Assembly (NCBI GenBank): GCA_028277195.1 | Contig: JANQGS010000046.1 | Span: forward strand, 1 to 10,266 | Origin: Candidatus Gastranaerophilales bacterium | GTDB lineage: Bacteria > Cyanobacteriota > Vampirovibrionia > Gastranaerophilales > UBA9971 | Reading direction: 5' to 3' | Length of the DNA stretch: 10,266 nt | Shown: positions 1 to 7,282 of the stretch, piece after piece | Position numbering within the stretch: the first letter of the stretch is position 1 | How the letters are laid out: each line of letters begins with the position of its first letter | The notes under the pieces: model-generated | Told to the model about the DNA's origin: nothing | Databases searched by the model: none | The model's input: only the letters and a program-made list of their open reading frames with translations | Program-made: the position numbers and the translations under genes

Positions 1-2733
1 GAACACGCCGCCGGTGTGGAATGTTCTCATGGTAAGCTGCGTTCCGGGTTCGCCAATACTCTGCGCCGCGATAATTCCTATTGCCTCGCCTATATCAACC
101 GGCTTATTATTTGTAAGTGACCAGCCATAGCATGCCTGGCATATTCCATGCTCTATTTCACAGGTCAATGGCGAGCGGATTTTAATTTTATTTATGCCCA
201 GCTCAGTTATTATCTGCAATTCTGATTTTGATAATGTGGTGGATTTCGGGATTACCACATTGGCGTCCTTATCTTTTATGTCCTCGGCAACGGTTCTTCC
301 CACCAACCTCTCCGAGAGTGATACAATCTCTTTTTCCGTATCGGAAATAGCTTTTATTTCAATGCCCTTTTCGGTCCCACAGTCTTTATCAGAAATTATC
401 ACGTCCTGGCCCACGTCAACCAGCCTTCTGGTGAGATATCCCGAGTCAGCAGTCTTAAGAGCGGTATCAACCAGCCCTTTTCTTGCCCCGTAACTGGAAA
501 TTATATACTCGGTTACGCTTAAACCCTCCGTAAAATTGGATTTAATAGGAAGGTCAATAATCTGGCCCTGCGCGTCAGCCATCAACCCGCGCATTCCGAC
601 AAGCTGGCTCACCTGGCTTATGTTACCTCTTGCGCCCGAGAACGCCATCATGTATACGGGGTTGGTTTTCTTGAAGTTATCGACAACACTCTGGGTAAGC
701 CTTTCAGTTGTTTCGCTCCAGGTGTCAATAACCTTTGTATACCTTTCAACTTCGGTTATTTCACCCTTAAGGTAGCGGTTCATTGATTTGTCAAGCTGGT
801 CTTCCGCGTTTCCGAGAAGGTCTTTTTTCACTGCGGGCACGTCGAGGTCGTTTATGGAAATAGTTGTGCCTGCTTTTGTGGCGTACTTAAAGCCCATTGT
901 TTTCAAGCGGTCAGCCAGGAAAGCTGTTTTTGAAGTCCCGTACTCAGTGTATACTTGTGATAACAGCCTGTTCAGTCCTTTTTTGTCAACCACTTTATTT
1001 ATGAATTCCAGTGTTCTTTTCTGGTCACTTATCGCTTCCCTTACGGCCTGGTTGAATATAATCCTGCCGGGAGTGGTGTTAATCCTTTTCCCGCTTGTTT
1101 CCTTGACCATAACTTTTGTGTGAATGCTGATAATGCCGGCTTCAAATGCTGTAATCGCATCATCAAAGTTAAGGAAGGATTTTTCCGGCTCTTTACCCTC
1201 GTCAGTATCAATGGTCAGGTAATAAACCCCGAGCACCATGTCCTGTGAAGGCGTTATAACAGGCCTTCCCGTCGCGGGCAGGAGTATATTGTTGGGCGCG
1301 AGCATAAGCATCCTGGCTTCTGTTTGCGCCTCAATAGACAGGGGTACGTGTACAGCCATCTGGTCGCCGTCAAAGTCAGCGTTAAAGGCCGAGCATACCA
1401 GCGGGTGCAGCTGAATTGCCCGTCCTTCCACCAGTACAGGCTCAAAAGCCTGGATACCGAGCCTGTGAAGGGTCGGGGCACGGTTAAGCAGTAGCGGGTG
1501 CCCTTCAATCACCTCTTCAAGCACATCCCATACAATATTTTCAGAACGCTCAATTTTCTTTTTAGCTGATTTTATGTTCTGTACAATCCCTCTTTCAATC
1601 AATTTGTTTACCACAAAGGGTTTGAACAGCTCAACCGCCATTTCCTTGGGCAAACCGCACTGGTGCAGCTTTAACTGCGGCCCGACCACAATAACGCTTC
1701 TTCCTGAGTAGTCAACCCTTTTCCCGAGCAGGTTCTGCCTGAAGCGGCCCTGTTTTCCCTCAATTATATTGCTCAATGATTTAAGCGGCCTGTTATTGGG
1801 GCCTATAACGGTTCTGCCCCTTCTTCCGTTGTCTATCAGGGCGTCAACCGCCTCCTGCAACATTCTTTTTTCGTTCCTGACAATTATTTCAGGAGCGCCC
1901 ATTTCAATCAGGCGCATTAAGCGGTTATTCCTGTTAATAACCCTTCTGTAAAGGTCATTGAGGTCGCTTGTGGCGAACCTGCCCCCGTCAAGCTGCACCA
2001 TTGGCCGCAAGTCCGGGGGAGTTACAGGCAATACGTCCATAATCATTGATGTTGGGTCTGTATTGCTCGCCACAAGGGACTCAACAATTCTCAGCCTCTT
2101 GATAATTTTAGCTTTTTTCTGGACAGAACTGCCGACTGACGCCAGTTCATTCCGCAATGACTCTATCAGCTCATTCATATTAATTTCTGAAAGCAGCTTT
2201 TTGATTGCCTCAGCGCCAATACCGACTTCCAGGGATGTTTCTTCCTGTTCCAGCACGTATTCTTCATATTCCTCTTCGGAAATAAGCTGGCCTTTCTTGT
2301 AATTGGACTCGCCCGGTTCAATAACTATGTAGCTGTTAAAGTAAATTACCTGCTCAAGGTCCCTTAAAGAATTGTCCAGTATAAGCCCCAGATAGCTAGG
2401 TATTCCCTTTAAGAACCATATATGCGATACGGGGGCGGCAAGCTGGATATGACCCATTCTATGACGTCTTACCTTGCTGTCGGTAACTTCAACCCCGCAG
2501 CGCTCACAGATTATGCCTTTATGTCTTACTCTTTTATACTTACCGCAGTAGCATTCCCAGTCTTTTGACGGCCCAAAAATCTTCTCGCAGAACAATCCGT
2601 CACGCTCGGGCTTTAATGTGCGGTAATTAATAGTTTCCGGCTTTGTAACCTCACCGTAAGACCACTTTAAAATCCGCTCAGGTGAAGCTATGCCTATTTT
2701 TATATAGTCAAAATAATCAATACTTGTGGACAA
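1..2733 (-). CDS. rpoC: DNA-directed RNA polymerase subunit beta' (RpoC), 3' end cut by window edge
   Basis: Largest catalytic subunit of RNA polymerase. The window holds its first 911 codons in one open frame that runs off the left edge, so the C-terminus is missing. It shows the N-terminal zinc ribbon (C61, C63, C76, C79), the switch/lid region (SLSNIIEGKQGRFRQNLLGK), the Mg-binding active site NADFDGD (D453, D455, D457), the second zinc site (C785, C858, C865, C868), the bridge helix (around YIISSYGARKGLVDTALK) and the start of the trigger loop (QLTMRTFHTGGVF) at the very edge. The start is TTG at 2733: the conserved N-terminus MSTSIDYFDYIKIGIASPER begins there, no upstream ATG fits, and a GGAG lies 8 nt before it. 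rpoB ends 11 nt upstream, so the two are co-transcribed. The part after about residue 575 resembles cyanobacterial RpoC2, but it is fused to the RpoC1-like part. I am very sure of the identity. Confidence 0.98.
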   Translation of the reverse strand, partial: MSTSIDYFDYIKIGIASPERILKWSYGEVTKPETINYRTLKPERDGLFCEKIFGPSKDWECYCGKYKRVRHKGIICERCGVEVTDSKVRRHRMGHIQLAAPVSHIWFLKGIPSYLGLILDNSLRDLEQVIYFNSYIVIEPGESNYKKGQLISEEEYEEYVLEQEETSLEVGIGAEAIKKLLSEINMNELIESLRNELASVGSSVQKKAKIIKRLRIVESLVASNTDPTSMIMDVLPVTPPDLRPMVQLDGGRFATSDLNDLYRRVINRNNRLMRLIEMGAPEIIVRNEKRMLQEAVDALIDNGRRGRTVIGPNNRPLKSLSNIIEGKQGRFRQNLLGKRVDYSGRSVIVVGPQLKLHQCGLPKEMAVELFKPFVVNKLIERGIVQNIKSAKKKIERSENIVWDVLEEVIEGHPLLLNRAPTLHRLGIQAFEPVLVEGRAIQLHPLVCSAFNADFDGDQMAVHVPLSIEAQTEARMLMLAPNNILLPATGRPVITPSQDMVLGVYYLTIDTDEGKEPEKSFLNFDDAITAFEAGIISIHTKVMVKETSGKRINTTPGRIIFNQAVREAISDQKRTLEFINKVVDKKGLNRLLSQVYTEYGTSKTAFLADRLKTMGFKYATKAGTTISINDLDVPAVKKDLLGNAEDQLDKSMNRYLKGEITEVERYTKVIDTWSETTERLTQSVVDNFKKTNPVYMMAFSGARGNISQVSQLVGMRGLMADAQGQIIDLPIKSNFTEGLSVTEYIISSYGARKGLVDTALKTADSGYLTRRLVDVGQDVIISDKDCGTEKGIEIKAISDTEKEIVSLSERLVGRTVAEDIKDKDANVVIPKSTTLSKSELQIITELGINKIKIRSPLTCEIEHGICQACYGWSLTNNKPVDIGEAIGIIAAQSIGEPGTQLTMRTFHTGGVF

Positions 2734-2741
2734 TTTTGTTA

Positions 2742-2745
2742 CTCC
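2742..2745 (-). promoter_or_regulatory. Ribosome binding site that fixes the rpoC TTG start
   Basis: The minus strand reads TAGGAGTAACAAAATTG here. The rpoB stop codon TAG shares its last base with the GGAG Shine-Dalgarno sequence, which is followed by 8 nt and then TTG. The first in-frame ATG lies far inside the conserved protein, so TTG is the only reasonable start. Overlap of stop and ribosome binding site suggests that ribosomes finishing rpoB help start rpoC. Confidence 0.8.
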
Positions 2746-5700
2746 TATTCTGATATACTTCCTGGTGTCTGGAAAAAGTTTATGTTTAACAATTCTGAAT
2801 CAACATCGCTAAGTGTACGCTTTGGCACTGCCTTCTTGATTTCGTCAGTGTCGCTCATAAGGTCAACTTCCATTCCTCCTCGTTTTGCTACTGTTATGTC
2901 AAGCCCTATGCTCTGCAACTCACGGACCAGAACCTTGAATGACTCAGGTATTCCCGGCCTGTGGAGATTTTCACCTTTTACTATCGACTCATAAGCCCTG
3001 CTCCGGCCATTTACGTCATCGGACTTGGTTGTAAGCATTTCCTGGAGGGTATAAGCTGCGCCATACGCTTCCAGTGCCCACACTTCCATTTCCCCGAAGC
3101 GCTGGCCTCCGAACTGGGCCTTACCGCCGAGCGGTTGCTGGGTTACAAGGCTGTAAGGGCCCGTGCTCCTGGCGTGAATCTTGTCATCTACAAGGTGAAC
3201 CAGCTTCATCAGGTATGAAAGCCCTACTGAAACAGGGTTATCAAACGGTTCTCCCGTCCTGCCGTCGTAGAGCGTAACTTTTCCCGTGGGCATAACCCAG
3301 TTATAACCGGTTTGTTCAATGCCTTTATCCAGCTCATCCGATGTGCTGATTTTGGAGGCTTCTTCCCCGCTCCTTTCGTCAAACGGCGGAATTTCGTAAA
3401 AAGTGCCCGTTAAATAGGTTGCCAGCCCGAGCAATGTTTCATATGTCTGGCCAACATTCATACGGCTCGGCACTCCAAGCGGGTTGAGCACTATATCAAC
3501 CGGTGTCCCGTCAGGTAAAAACGGCATGTCTTCCTTTGGGAGCACTTTGGAGATAATGCCCTTATTCCCGTGCCTTCCGGCTATTTTGTCCCCAACGCTG
3601 ATTTTGCGCTTCTGGGCAATATAAACCCGTATTACGGTATTTGCACCGGGAGGCAACTCATCGCCTTTCTCCCTGTCAAACACCTTAACGTCAATGACAC
3701 GTCCGCCTTCCCCATGCGGGACTCTAAGGCTGTTATCCTTTACATCCCTTGCCTTTTCAGCAAATATAGCCCTTAACAGCTTTTCCTCAGGGGGATGTTC
3801 GGATTCTCCCTTGGGGGTAATCTTGCCCACGAGTATGTCATCAGCATAAACCCGCGCGCCTATCCTTACTATTCCCCGTTCATCAAGGTGTCTGAGGCTG
3901 TCCTCGCTTACATTCGGGATTTCCCGGGTTATTTCCTCAGGGCCCAACTTGGTAGCCCTTACGTCTATTTCGAGTTTCTCAATGTGTATACTGGTGAAAA
4001 CGTCATCATGGACAAGCCTGTCGCTGATAAGAATAGCATCCTCAAAGTTATAGCCTTCCCACGGCATAAACGCGACGAGTACATTCTTGCCCAGGGCGAG
4101 TTCCCCACAGTTAGTGGATGCTCCGTCAGCTATAGAGTCGCCTTTTTTTATTTTGTCACCGGATTCCACGATTGGTTTCTGGTTTAAGCAGGTATCCTGG
4201 TTGCTTCTTACGAATTTCATAAGGGAGTACTTGTGAATTTTTCCCGTATCGTCCTTTATTTTTATCTCGTCACCGCTCACATAATCAACTGTGCCGTCCT
4301 GCTCGGCGACAACAACCATGCCGGAGTCCCTCGCGGCCCTTTTTTCAATGCCCGTTCCCACGACCGGCTTTACCGGGGACATGAGCGGAACGGCCTGGCG
4401 CTGCATGTTTGAGCCCATGAGCGCCCTGTTGGCATCGTCATGCTCAAGGAACGGGATTAATGACGTTCCGATTGATACTATCTGTATTGGGGATACGCCG
4501 ACATAGTCAACTTTAGTTGACTCCCCGAGCGTAAATTCGCTTCTGTATCGTATCGGCACCATTTCGGCGGTAATTTTCCCGCTGTTGTTAATCGGTACAT
4601 CACCGGGCGCTACACGGAAGTCGTCCTCCTCATCAGCGCTCAGGTAGTGGATTTCATCTGTTACAACCCCGTCTTTAACTACATAGTAAGGTGTTTCAAT
4701 GAAACCGTAATCATTTACCCTTGCGTATGTACTTAAGCTGCCTATCAAGCCCGCATTAGGCCCTTCCGGGGTTTCTACGGGGCATATCCTTCCATAGTGG
4801 CTGGGATGGATGTCACGAACCGCAAAACCGGCTCTCTCCCTTGCAAGACCTCCGGGGCCGAGGGCTGATAACCTTCTTTTATGGGTTAATTCAGCAAGCG
4901 GGTTGGTCTGGTCCATGAACTGTGACAATTGTGATGAACCGAAAAACTCCTTGATGGCTGCTATTAAGGGTTTTGTGTTTAAAAGGTTTATAGGGGTAAG
5001 GGTTTCAGCGTCCTGGAGTGTCATTCTTTCTCTTACAATTCGCTCCAGCCTTGTTAAACCTATCCTGAACTGATTTTGCAGGAGTTCCCCGACCGACCTT
5101 ATCCTTCTGTTGCCGAGATGGTCTATATCGTCCACGCTTCCCTCGTCGTATGTAAGGTTTATGAGGTATTCAACAGAGGCTGTAATATCCTGTACAGTAA
5201 GTGTTCTCTTTGTTTCAGCCAGGTTAAGCCCTAATTTTTTGTTTAATTTATAGCGTCCTACCCTGCCCAGGTCGTAGCGTTTGTCGTCAAAGAACCTGCT
5301 GTCAATGATTGACTTACCGCCGCTTGCGCTGGCCGGGTCACCGGGCCTTAATTTCTTGTAAACCTCTATTAGCGCCTCATCTGTGGTTTCGGTCGTATCC
5401 TTGTCAATTGTTTTTTTCAGGAATTCACCATGCCTGAACATGGAGGTCATTTCCGCAAGGCCTATGCCCAGGGCTTTAAGAAATGCCGTTACGAGGATTT
5501 TCCTGTTTTTATCAATCTTTACATATATTACATCATTAATATCTGTTTCTATTTTCAGCCATGCCCCTCTATTGGGAATTAATGTTGCATTATACAGGCG
5601 TTTTCCGGTAGGGGCCACGTCCCTTTTATAATATATGCCGGGAGAGCGGACTATCTGGCTAACGATAACCCTTTCAGCGCCGTTAACAATAAATGTACCC

Positions 5701-6056
5701 CTGTCGGTCATCATTGGTATATCGCCAATATAAACTTCCTGTTCCTTAATTTCCCCGGTATCTCGGTTAACCAGCCTCATTAATATATATAATTTTTTTG
5801 TGTAGCTGGCGTCATGCAGCCTGGCTTCCTCAACCGTATATTTCGGGTCGTCAAACCTGTATGTTGGCAGGAAATGCAATTCCAGCCTGCCAGTATAGTC
5901 TTTTATCGGCGAAAATGCAAGTAATTCTTCTTTTAGTCCCTCTTTTAAAAACCATTCAAACGATTTTTTCTGGATTTCGGTTAAGTCAGGCATCTGATCA
6001 AGGCGTGATGCTCTTAAACCTGGTGGTATAACACGCTCGCTATATTTTTTAGCCAT
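2745..6056 (-). CDS. rpoB: DNA-directed RNA polymerase subunit beta (RpoB)
   Basis: Second catalytic subunit of RNA polymerase, complete at 1103 residues. That is compact compared with Escherichia coli (1342) and close to cyanobacterial beta, which lacks the large lineage-specific insertions. The rifampicin-pocket block (GSSQLSQFMDQ, then THKRRLSALGPGG) is present. Q379, D382, H392, R395, S397 and L399 match the wild-type residues at E. coli positions 513, 516, 526, 529, 531 and 533. Catalytic-centre residues are intact: E672 and D673 in NFEDAILIS, K824 in VGDKIAGRHGNKG, and K832. The conserved C-terminal block (FGGQRFGEMEVWALEAYGAA) binds beta'. The ATG at 6056 is preceded by AGAGG with 6-nt spacing. 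It is the first gene after an intrinsic terminator and has its own candidate promoters. rplJ and rplL, its usual upstream neighbours, are absent. No frameshift or odd residue was seen. Confidence 0.99.
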   Translation of the reverse strand: MAKKYSERVIPPGLRASRLDQMPDLTEIQKKSFEWFLKEGLKEELLAFSPIKDYTGRLELHFLPTYRFDDPKYTVEEARLHDASYTKKLYILMRLVNRDTGEIKEQEVYIGDIPMMTDRGTFIVNGAERVIVSQIVRSPGIYYKRDVAPTGKRLYNATLIPNRGAWLKIETDINDVIYVKIDKNRKILVTAFLKALGIGLAEMTSMFRHGEFLKKTIDKDTTETTDEALIEVYKKLRPGDPASASGGKSIIDSRFFDDKRYDLGRVGRYKLNKKLGLNLAETKRTLTVQDITASVEYLINLTYDEGSVDDIDHLGNRRIRSVGELLQNQFRIGLTRLERIVRERMTLQDAETLTPINLLNTKPLIAAIKEFFGSSQLSQFMDQTNPLAELTHKRRLSALGPGGLARERAGFAVRDIHPSHYGRICPVETPEGPNAGLIGSLSTYARVNDYGFIETPYYVVKDGVVTDEIHYLSADEEDDFRVAPGDVPINNSGKITAEMVPIRYRSEFTLGESTKVDYVGVSPIQIVSIGTSLIPFLEHDDANRALMGSNMQRQAVPLMSPVKPVVGTGIEKRAARDSGMVVVAEQDGTVDYVSGDEIKIKDDTGKIHKYSLMKFVRSNQDTCLNQKPIVESGDKIKKGDSIADGASTNCGELALGKNVLVAFMPWEGYNFEDAILISDRLVHDDVFTSIHIEKLEIDVRATKLGPEEITREIPNVSEDSLRHLDERGIVRIGARVYADDILVGKITPKGESEHPPEEKLLRAIFAEKARDVKDNSLRVPHGEGGRVIDVKVFDREKGDELPPGANTVIRVYIAQKRKISVGDKIAGRHGNKGIISKVLPKEDMPFLPDGTPVDIVLNPLGVPSRMNVGQTYETLLGLATYLTGTFYEIPPFDERSGEEASKISTSDELDKGIEQTGYNWVMPTGKVTLYDGRTGEPFDNPVSVGLSYLMKLVHLVDDKIHARSTGPYSLVTQQPLGGKAQFGGQRFGEMEVWALEAYGAAYTLQEMLTTKSDDVNGRSRAYESIVKGENLHRPGIPESFKVLVRELQSIGLDITVAKRGGMEVDLMSDTDEIKKAVPKRTLSDVDSELLNINFFQTPGSISE

Positions 6057-6092
6057 TATTTACCTCTTCATAAATATAAAAATAGTCAGTTT

Positions 6093-6109
6093 AATCGTAT
6101 AGCAAAAAA
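6093..6109. repeat. 17-bp direct repeat in the rpoB leader, copy 1
   Basis: The plus strand reads AATCGTATAGCAAAAAA. It matches copy 2 (6168-6184) at 16 of 17 positions, in the same orientation, 75 bp apart. On the transcribed strand each copy reads TTTTTTGCTATAC followed by T or G and then ATT, so each contains a -10-like core. Confidence 0.7.
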
Positions 6110-6121
6110 CAATGTAGTCAA
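6094..6121 (-). promoter_or_regulatory. Candidate promoter of rpoBC (proximal)
   Basis: On the minus strand a -35 TTGACT (6121-6116, 5 of 6 to consensus) is followed by 16 nt and TACGAT (6099-6094, 4 of 6). An overlapping reading is an extended -10, TGC-TATACG (6104-6096). The start point would lie about 30 nt before the rpoB ATG. It is downstream of the HU terminator, so it could supply rpoBC independently. This is motif-level evidence only. Confidence 0.45.
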
Positions 6122-6167
6122 GAACCTCGATTTTTTCAAATTCTCAACTAAAATCCAATCAGACATC

Positions 6168-6184
6168 AATAGTATAGCAAAAAA
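6168..6184. repeat. 17-bp direct repeat in the rpoB leader, copy 2
   Basis: The plus strand reads AATAGTATAGCAAAAAA, differing from copy 1 by a single base. It lies just below the HU terminator. The two copies may be tandem promoters or paired protein-binding sites. Confidence 0.7.
6171..6179 (-). promoter_or_regulatory. Candidate extended -10 promoter of rpoBC (distal)
   Basis: The minus strand reads TGC-TATACT, an extended -10 with 5 of 6 bases matching TATAAT. No good -35 is visible at 17 nt, where the sequence is only AT-rich. It starts 24 nt beyond the HU terminator stem, so it could give a second, longer rpoBC leader. It lies in the second copy of the 17-bp direct repeat. Confidence 0.35.
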
Positions 6185-6202
6185 TATCGCAAATAAATAA
6201 GT

Positions 6203-6231
6203 AAGAAAGAGACCTGCCAGGCCTCTTTCTT
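6203..6231 (-). terminator. Intrinsic terminator after the HU gene
   Basis: A perfect 9-bp inverted repeat (AAGAAAGAG with CTCTTTCTT) encloses a further G.U pair and three base pairs with a 3-nt loop, when read as minus-strand RNA. The minus-strand continuation is T-rich (ACTTATTTATTT). It lies about 45 nt after the HU stop codon. The G.U pair would be an A/C mismatch on the other strand, which supports minus-strand function. It separates HU from rpoBC transcription, though some read-through is possible. Confidence 0.75.
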
Positions 6232-6275
6232 TAAAGATTTGCAAAAGAAATCTTATTTAACGCTAATGTTTCATG

Positions 6276-6551
6276 CTATTTGCTGACGATTTCCTTAAAT
6301 TTCTTTCCTGCAGAGAATGCTGGAACTGTTTTAGCAGGAATTTGAATTTCAGCACCGGTTTGTGGGTTTCTGCCGGTTCTTGCTGCTCTCTTGCGAGATT
6401 CAAAAGTTCCAAATCCTACTAAGGTTACTCTTTTTCCTTTTGCAACTGTTTTTTCAATTGAATCAATCATTAAAGAAATGACTTCAGCAACCTGTTTTTG
6501 GGGCATTCTGGTTTTCTTAGCGATTTCCTTTACTAATTCTTCTTTGTTCAT
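6276..6551 (-). CDS. HU-family DNA-binding protein
   Basis: Small nucleoid protein of 91 residues, the usual length for HU. It is expected to act as a dimer that bends and compacts DNA. The N-terminal helices (MNKEELVKEIAKKT onward) are followed by the dimer signature VTLVGFGTFESRKRAAR (42-58) and the DNA-binding arm RNPQTGAEIQIPAKTVPAF. P63 in that arm is the proline that wedges between base pairs. The start is firm: AAGGAGG (6563-6557) lies 5 nt before the ATG, the strongest Shine-Dalgarno in the window. It has its own promoter and terminator, so it looks like a single-gene unit between the SprA-like gene and rpoB. HU and IHF belong to the same family; the sequence fits HU better, but the subtype (hupA or hupB) cannot be assigned. 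Confidence 0.96.
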   Translation of the reverse strand: MNKEELVKEIAKKTRMPQKQVAEVISLMIDSIEKTVAKGKRVTLVGFGTFESRKRAARTGRNPQTGAEIQIPAKTVPAFSAGKKFKEIVSK

Positions 6552-6579
6552 AAGTTCCTCCTTCTATCTAAACACCTTA

Positions 6580-6607
6580 ATTATACTGATTTTATAAAAA
6601 AGCGCAA
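6580..6607 (-). promoter_or_regulatory. Promoter of the HU gene
   Basis: On the minus strand a perfect -10 TATAAT (6585-6580) is preceded by a 16-nt spacer and a weak -35 TTGCGC (6607-6602, 3 of 6). The start point would fall about 20 nt before the HU ATG, leaving a short leader with the strong Shine-Dalgarno. A second TATAAT lies upstream (6655-6650) but has no recognisable -35. Confidence 0.6.
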
Positions 6608-6667
6608 TACCCTTTTGAAAAAATTCTTTAAAATAAACAAAAATTAGGTATTATAAACTAGCCAAAT

Positions 6668-6731
6668 TGTCCTATATTGGTAATAGCAAAATTAAAACGT
6701 TAGATTACAGGCAGGACAGCTACGGGGTAGC
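6668..6731. other. Possible structured element between the SprA-like gene and HU
   Basis: Three complementary arms lie close together. TGTCCT (6668-6673) can pair with AGGACA (6713-6718), enclosing GTAAT (6680-6684) that can pair with ATTAC (6704-6708). Directly after comes a hairpin, GCTAC-GGG-GTAGC (6719-6731). On the plus strand this hairpin is followed by AAATATTTTT, which looks terminator-like, but no plus-strand gene is seen. On the minus strand it would sit in the 3' end of the SprA-like transcript, upstream of the HU promoter. I do not recognise a known RNA family. The rest of this 226-bp gap is AT-rich, with nothing else clear apart from the HU promoter. Confidence 0.35.
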
Positions 6732-6777
6732 CAAATATTTTTGCTTTCCGCATTATATTAAATTTTAGCTCAAAAAA

Positions 6778-7179
6778 TTATGCTCTCAGGGAAAGTTTCC
6801 GGGATTTTGCATCATTTGCTTTTGAGAATGCCGCATTTGCCTGTGCATACACCGCCTTGTCCGCTGCTGAGAGTCTCCCTGCCTCACCTCCCAGGGTTAA
6901 GGGGGCGATAGCCGCTGCCGCGACTGTTTTTGCATGCTCCTCAGCCTGCTGTATCTGCGACATGGAGGATTTAAACGTAACTTTAGGGGGCATTATTATT
7001 CTTACATGGCCTCCTGTTGCAAAAGGATTCCCCAGCCGGTCAGTTCCAAAATTTATTGTCTTACCGGTAGCATAAGGACCTGCCGCTCTTTCATGAGCGT
7101 CCTCGTGAGCTTCTACGTCCCTGTTTCTCCGGTTTGTCCTTTGTGTTATTTCTTGTCGCCGAATTTCCGGTATTGACAT
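6778..7179 (-). CDS. SprA-family putative metalloprotease, small variant
   Basis: Protein of 133 residues that I match by motif to the SprA-related family (putative metalloproteases of the CJM1_0395 type). Family hallmarks are VEAHEDAHERAAGPYA, with the zinc-binding HExxH at H25-E26-D27-A28-H29, then NPFATGGHVRI and a C-terminal helical part with many alanines (AEEHAKTVAAAAIAPL). Family members usually read YAVGGEV where this one has FATGGHV, so the glutamate is replaced by H58; histidine can also bind zinc. No signal peptide or membrane segment is visible. The long, charged N-terminal extension seen in many members is missing. The ATG at 7179 has an AGGA 9 nt upstream. Substrate and role are unknown, and protease activity is predicted from the motif only. 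It stands between yqeK and HU, separated from both by AT-rich gaps. Confidence 0.75.
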   Translation of the reverse strand: MSIPEIRRQEITQRTNRRNRDVEAHEDAHERAAGPYATGKTINFGTDRLGNPFATGGHVRIIMPPKVTFKSSMSQIQQAEEHAKTVAAAAIAPLTLGGEAGRLSAADKAVYAQANAAFSKANDAKSRKLSLRA

Positions 7180-7252
7180 TATTTTTGTTCCTATATTTTT
7201 TACATCTTATATATATAAAAACAATATAGTTTTAAAAATTTACAAGCATTTT

Positions 7253-7282
7253 ATTATACCATTTTTGCTTCAGCTGTTCTAA
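7253..7282 (-). promoter_or_regulatory. Candidate promoter of the SprA-like gene
   Basis: On the minus strand TTAGAA (7282-7277, 4 of 6 to consensus) is followed by 18 nt and a perfect TATAAT (7258-7253). It overlaps the last codons of yqeK. The leader to the ATG at 7179 would be roughly 65-70 nt, very AT-rich and including a run of alternating T and A (about 7207-7218). AT-rich DNA often gives chance matches, so this is tentative. Confidence 0.35.

Noticed and set aside
1254..1508. An 84-codon minus-strand open frame inside rpoC.
   Set aside because: It is out of frame with the RpoC active-site region that covers the same bases, where NADFDGD and flanking motifs are perfect.
4840..4940. Possible natural rifampicin resistance in RpoB.
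   Set aside because: All main pocket residues checked (equivalents of E. coli 513, 516, 526, 529, 531, 533) are the sensitive type.
6680..6735. A class I cyclic-di-GMP riboswitch on the plus strand.
   Set aside because: The 3' part looks slightly similar, but the conserved GCAAAGC, the GAAA-loop hairpin and a downstream plus-strand gene are all missing. I list it only as an unassigned structure.
7205..7222. The alternating TA run before the SprA-like gene as a repeat or replication element.
   Set aside because: It is short, low-complexity AT-rich sequence in an intergenic leader, with no iterons or DnaA boxes nearby.
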